Shown one piece after another: positions 60,842 through 64,000 of a DNA stretch of 64,000 nt. Position 1 is the first letter of the stretch; the number at the start of each line of letters is the position of its first letter. The stretch is from DASTSN01 sp035760665 (GTDB lineage: Bacteria > Bacteroidota > Bacteroidia > Chitinophagales > Chitinophagaceae), in the NCBI GenBank assembly GCA_035760665.1, contig DASTSN010000025.1, forward strand, positions 1 to 64,000, written 5' to 3'. Under the pieces are notes generated by a model, which saw only the letters and a list, made by a program, of their open reading frames with translations, ran no database searches and had not been told where the DNA came from. Both the position numbers and the translations under genes were made by a program.

Positions 60842-62146
60842 ATGAACGCATTTGAAGTATACGGCGGAAAAAAATTAAGCGGAGAAATTATCCCGCAAGG
60901 TGCCAAAAACGAGGCCCTGCAAATCATCAGCGCGGTATTATTAACGCCTGAAAAAATGACGCTCTCCAATATTCCAGATATACTGGATGTAAACCTGCTG
61001 ATTGAGTTGCTGGGTGAAATGAATGTGAAGATTGAGCGGACGGGGAAGGATAGTTATAGCTTTCAGGCCGATGATGTGAATATAGATTACCTGCACAGCG
61101 AAGCGTACAGGAGCAAGAGCGGACGTCTACGCGGCTCCGTTATGCTGGCCGGTCCCATGCTGGCCCGTTACCGAAAAGCCTTTATTCCAAAACCAGGCGG
61201 GGATAAAATCGGCAGAAGACGGCTTGACACCCATATCATTGGTTTCGAAAAATTAGGCGCTACTTTCCAGTATCATCCCGAAGATGGTTTCTTTCACCTG
61301 CAGGCGCCCAACCTGAAAGGCACATATTTACTGCTGGATGAACCCTCTGTTACCGGAACGGCCAATATCATTATGGCCGCGGTGATGGCAAACGGAATCA
61401 CCACGATTTACAACGCTGCCTGCGAACCTTACATTCAGCAACTCTGCCATATGCTGAAACGCATGGGTGCAAAAATTGACGGCATTGGCAGCAACTTGTT
61501 GATTATTGAAGGTGTCTCTTACCTGAAAGGTACAGAACACCGCATGTTACCCGATATGATAGAAGTGGGTTCTTTTATCGGGCTGGCAGCCATGACACAA
61601 AGTGACCTTATCATTAAAGGCACTGGTATAGATTACCTGGGTGTGATTCCGGAAAAATTCAGGCAGCTGGGCATCCGGCTGAATATTAAAGGAGACGATA
61701 TTCATATTCCCGAACAGGATATTTATGAAATACAAACCTTCCTCGACGGATCAGTACTGACAATATACGATCATCCGTGGCCGGGCTTTACCCCCGACCT
61801 GCTCAGCATTGTGCTGGTGGTGGCCACACAGGCAAAGGGCAGTGTACTCATTCACCAGAAAATGTTCGAAAGCCGCCTGTTCTTCGTTGACAAACTGATT
61901 GACATGGGCGCCCGGATTGTCCTGTGCGATCCCCACCGTGCAGTCGTCATCGGCCTGGAACGGGAACAATCGCTGCGGGGCATCACCATGAGCAGCCCGG
62001 ATATCCGTGCCGGTGTGGCTTTATTGATTGCTGCTCTTAGTGCTGAAGGGAAAAGCATCATTCAAAATATTGAACAAATTGACCGGGGTTACCAGTATAT
62101 CGACCAGCGATTGCAAAAACTGGGAGCCGATATCAGGCGAATATGA
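60842..62146 (+). CDS. murA: UDP-N-acetylglucosamine 1-carboxyvinyltransferase MurA, Asp in place of the fosfomycin-target Cys
   Basis: MurA adds enolpyruvate from PEP to UDP-GlcNAc, the first committed step of peptidoglycan synthesis. The 434-residue protein has the inside-out alpha/beta fold with GGKKLSGEIIPQGAKNEAL at the start (Lys22 and Asn23 of the PEP site) and GSVMLAGPMLARYRKAF before the active-site loop. Position 121 reads Asp in PGGDKIGRRRLDTHI, where E. coli MurA has Cys115. The rest (GVIPEKFRQLGI, HPWPGFTPDLLSIVLVVATQ, DIRAGVALLIAAL) is normal. The ATG at 60842 starts at the conserved NAFEVYGG block. Confidence 0.96.
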   Translation: MNAFEVYGGKKLSGEIIPQGAKNEALQIISAVLLTPEKMTLSNIPDILDVNLLIELLGEMNVKIERTGKDSYSFQADDVNIDYLHSEAYRSKSGRLRGSVMLAGPMLARYRKAFIPKPGGDKIGRRRLDTHIIGFEKLGATFQYHPEDGFFHLQAPNLKGTYLLLDEPSVTGTANIIMAAVMANGITTIYNAACEPYIQQLCHMLKRMGAKIDGIGSNLLIIEGVSYLKGTEHRMLPDMIEVGSFIGLAAMTQSDLIIKGTGIDYLGVIPEKFRQLGIRLNIKGDDIHIPEQDIYEIQTFLDGSVLTIYDHPWPGFTPDLLSIVLVVATQAKGSVLIHQKMFESRLFFVDKLIDMGARIVLCDPHRAVVIGLEREQSLRGITMSSPDIRAGVALLIAALSAEGKSIIQNIEQIDRGYQYIDQRLQKLGADIRRI

Positions 62147-62256
62147 ATTCCTGCAATTCGTAAAGCTTTTTTCTTTCATGATTTGTAAGCAAAATTTTAA
62201 AAAGAACAGGTGCTTCTGTCTGCCCGATCTTTCTTTTCTTTGCAGGCAATTTTAGT

Positions 62257-62838
62257 ATGAAACAGCACCCGTCTCATAAAATCATTATCATCACTGCTCC
62301 GTCGGGAGCCGGTAAAACCTCCATCACACAATATTTGTTGAAAACATTTCCCGGCAATCTTAGCTTTTCAATATCAGCCGCAACCCGCAGCCCACGGCAA
62401 AACGAGGTAAACGGCCGCGATTATTACTTTATGACAGTTGATGAGTTTAAAGACAAAATCCATCAAAATGCATTTGTAGAATGGGAAATGGTGTACGAAG
62501 GAAAATATTATGGCACCCTGAAAAGCGAGTTGCAAAAGACCTGGGATAACGACAAGGTTCCCCTGTTGGACATTGATGTAAAAGGAGCCATTCATGTGCA
62601 ACAGCAATACCCGGGCTCCTGTCTGTCTATTTTCATCGAACCACCTTCCATCGAAGAACTGAAAAAACGCCTGCAGTCCAGAGGAACCGAAACACTTGAA
62701 AGCCTGCAGGCAAGAGTGAACAAAGCCTCTTTCGAGTTATCGTTCAAGGATCATTTTGACCACTGCATCGTTAACAGCCAGCTGGAAAAAGCCTGCACAG
62801 AGGCTGAACAACTGGTCCGCAATTTTCTGCAGCAGTAA
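62257..62838 (+). CDS. gmk: Guanylate kinase
   Basis: Gmk phosphorylates GMP to GDP. The 193-residue protein has the P-loop APSGAGKTSI at 11-20, the GMP-binding block SISAATRSPRQNEVNGRDYY, FVEWEMVYEGKYYGTLKSEL and LDIDVKGAIHVQQQYPGS, then SLQARVNKASFELSFKDHFD. The length is typical. It follows murA with a 110-base gap. Confidence 0.96.
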   Translation: MKQHPSHKIIIITAPSGAGKTSITQYLLKTFPGNLSFSISAATRSPRQNEVNGRDYYFMTVDEFKDKIHQNAFVEWEMVYEGKYYGTLKSELQKTWDNDKVPLLDIDVKGAIHVQQQYPGSCLSIFIEPPSIEELKKRLQSRGTETLESLQARVNKASFELSFKDHFDHCIVNSQLEKACTEAEQLVRNFLQQ

Positions 62839-62926
62839 TCCTCTCATTTCGTCCATGATTCTGACACAAAAATGGTGGTTTACAGCACTTATCAATTCAG
62901 AAAGCCTTTAGTATCTTTATAGTTGT

Positions 62927-64000
62927 ATGATTGAACTGAAAACGGTCCTCTGGTTTGTCTTCACCCTATTGCTGATGGGCTTCTTTGCAGGTATTGAAAT
63001 GGCCTTTTACAGCGCCAACAGGCTGGGCATAGAATTAAAGAAAAAACAGGGAAGGACTACCGGTCAGTTGCTTGGCCAGTTTATGGAGTCGCCTGTAAGG
63101 TTCCTGGGAACCACATTGGTGGGTTTTGCCATTTTCCTTTGCTTTTTTAGCCTGGAAGTCAGCACGGTGATGAGTCCGGTATGGGATTATTTCAGTAAAA
63201 AAATTAATTGGAAGATTCCCGATGCCATTCGCATTGTTGCAGAGATTACCATGGCTACATTTGTGGTATTAATCTTTGCAGAGTTTATACCCAGGGCCAT
63301 TTTTCGTGCCCGCAGCAATGCCATGCTGGGCAGCCTGGCCCGTGTGATAGATTTTTTTTACCAAATGTTTTATCCAATCGCCTCTGCACTCATTCAATTA
63401 TCAGAATGGGTATTAAAATATATTTTCAATGTGCGCATCAACGAAGAAAAGCAGGTGCTGGGCTACAGCGACCTGGAAAATCTTTTCCTCCAGTCAAAAG
63501 ACGACCATGATGAAAAACAGGATTTGAACACCGAGTTGTTTGAAAATGCGCTGGAGCTGCCAAAAATAAAAATCCGCCAATGCCTTGTACCCCGGAAAGA
63601 AATTATTGGCATCGATATCCGGAATTCACTGGAGGAGCTGAAACATAAATTCGTTGACACAAAGCTCAGCAGGTTGGTGGTTTATGAAAATAATATTGAC
63701 CATATTCTTGGCTACGTGCACCAGCTGGATCTTTTCAAAAATCCGTCATCTGTGCAATCCATTTTACTGCCCATACCGGCTGTTCCGGAAAGCATGAACG
63801 TGACTGACCTGATCAGCAAATTCAGCAAGGAACGCAAAAGCATTGCCTGGGTGGTAGATGAGTTTGGCGGCACCGCCGGCATTATTACCATGGAAGACCT
63901 GCTGGAAGAGATTTTTGGCGAAATCCAGGATGAATACGATACCGAAGAGTTTGTGGAAAAACAGATTGCCGAAAACGAATACATTTTTGCCGGCCGCCTG
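62927..64000 (+). CDS. CNNM/CBS-domain (HlyC/CorC-type) transmembrane protein, C-terminus cut by window edge
   Basis: The 358 residues present begin with a DUF21/CNNM membrane domain with four hydrophobic stretches (about 5-25, 62-82, 100-125, 130-150: for example LWFVFTLLLMGFFAGIEMAF and FVVLIFAEFIPRAIFRARSN), then a CBS pair (about 205-330) with CLVPRKEIIGIDI, LSRLVVYENNIDHILGYVHQLDLF and IAWVVDEFGGTAGIITMEDLLEEIFGEI. The CorC_HlyC C-terminal domain is just beginning. Relatives transport Mg2+ or act in membrane integrity; GldE of gliding bacteria is also of this family, but this N-terminus is not diagnostic. TATCTTTA (62912-62919) lies upstream. Confidence 0.9.
   Translation, partial: MIELKTVLWFVFTLLLMGFFAGIEMAFYSANRLGIELKKKQGRTTGQLLGQFMESPVRFLGTTLVGFAIFLCFFSLEVSTVMSPVWDYFSKKINWKIPDAIRIVAEITMATFVVLIFAEFIPRAIFRARSNAMLGSLARVIDFFYQMFYPIASALIQLSEWVLKYIFNVRINEEKQVLGYSDLENLFLQSKDDHDEKQDLNTELFENALELPKIKIRQCLVPRKEIIGIDIRNSLEELKHKFVDTKLSRLVVYENNIDHILGYVHQLDLFKNPSSVQSILLPIPAVPESMNVTDLISKFSKERKSIAWVVDEFGGTAGIITMEDLLEEIFGEIQDEYDTEEFVEKQIAENEYIFAGRL

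Noticed and set aside
1..64000. CRISPR arrays, tRNA or rRNA genes
   Set aside because: No regularly spaced repeats and no cloverleaf or rRNA-like segments were found on reading the intergenic regions.

Overview
The window is a stretch of chromosome from a Bacteroidota bacterium, most likely of the class Chitinophagia (family Chitinophagaceae). The grounds are two proteins ending in type IX secretion (T9SS) type A sorting domains, the gliding genes gldC and gldH, a BatD protein, DUF4290 and DUF6089 proteins, a murI-ompH-ompH-bamA-uppS cluster typical of the phylum, and repeated TAnnTTTG promoter -7 boxes. I see no rRNA, tRNA, CRISPR array, transposase or integrase. Nearly all of the window is dense housekeeping and envelope coding sequence; one short AT-rich island stands out.

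Layout. 0-10 kb: a left-truncated GH3 beta-N-acetylglucosaminidase, divergent mutL, then on the minus strand a Kelch/T9SS protein, a PBP4-type D,D-peptidase lipoprotein, a Gfo/Idh/MocA oxidoreductase, an arginase-fold protein and a YncE-like beta-propeller. 10.4-18.2 kb: one plus-strand unit coding response regulator, histidine kinase, PepSY-like protein, TolC, membrane-fusion protein and RND pump, followed by pheS. 19-24 kb: a membrane protein, 3-hydroxyacyl-CoA dehydrogenase, a nucleotide-sugar-type SDR, a carboxypeptidase-regulatory-like protein and an LpxD paralogue. 24.06-24.61 kb: a 557-bp AT-rich gap with two DnaA-box matches. 24.6-27.8 kb: yicC, gldH, kinase, regulator. 27.8-34.9 kb: batD, SDR, a HAD nucleotidase, a psd-cdsA-CPBP protease unit and dusB. 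34.96-36.12 kb: the island, with a PD-QxK nuclease-like protein and an 80-aa partner. 36-42.7 kb: GPx, aldehyde dehydrogenase, NagX-like acyltransferase, sugar isomerase, tadA, DUF1080, superoxide dismutase. 42.7-58.5 kb: an unbroken minus-strand run (glycosyltransferase, gldC, yqeY-like, cvpA, hydrolase, CBS, Omp85-like, nadK, DUF6089, D15 barrel, uppS, bamA, two skp, murI, rpmH, rnpA, yidD). 58.7-64 kb: plus strand, with a T9SS protein, DUF4290, murA, gmk and a CNNM/CBS protein cut by the right edge.

How the genes fit together. The minus-strand run from 58 to 43 kb is largely an envelope-building cluster: undecaprenyl pyrophosphate synthesis, outer-membrane protein insertion (BamA plus two Skp/OmpH chaperones and two more Omp85-type barrels), glutamate racemase, and then the rpmH-rnpA-yidD set. 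MurA and Gmk face away from it. Gliding and type IX secretion are represented by gldH, gldC and two sorted cargo proteins.

Points worth a second look: the orphan nuclease-like island; a MutL whose endonuclease metal motifs are all replaced; a MurA with Asp in place of the fosfomycin-target Cys; an arginase-fold protein missing two metal ligands; the AT-rich gap with paired DnaA boxes; and TAnnTTTG boxes ending four bases before start codons, which suggests leaderless transcripts. All function calls come from reading the sequence by eye; no database search was run.
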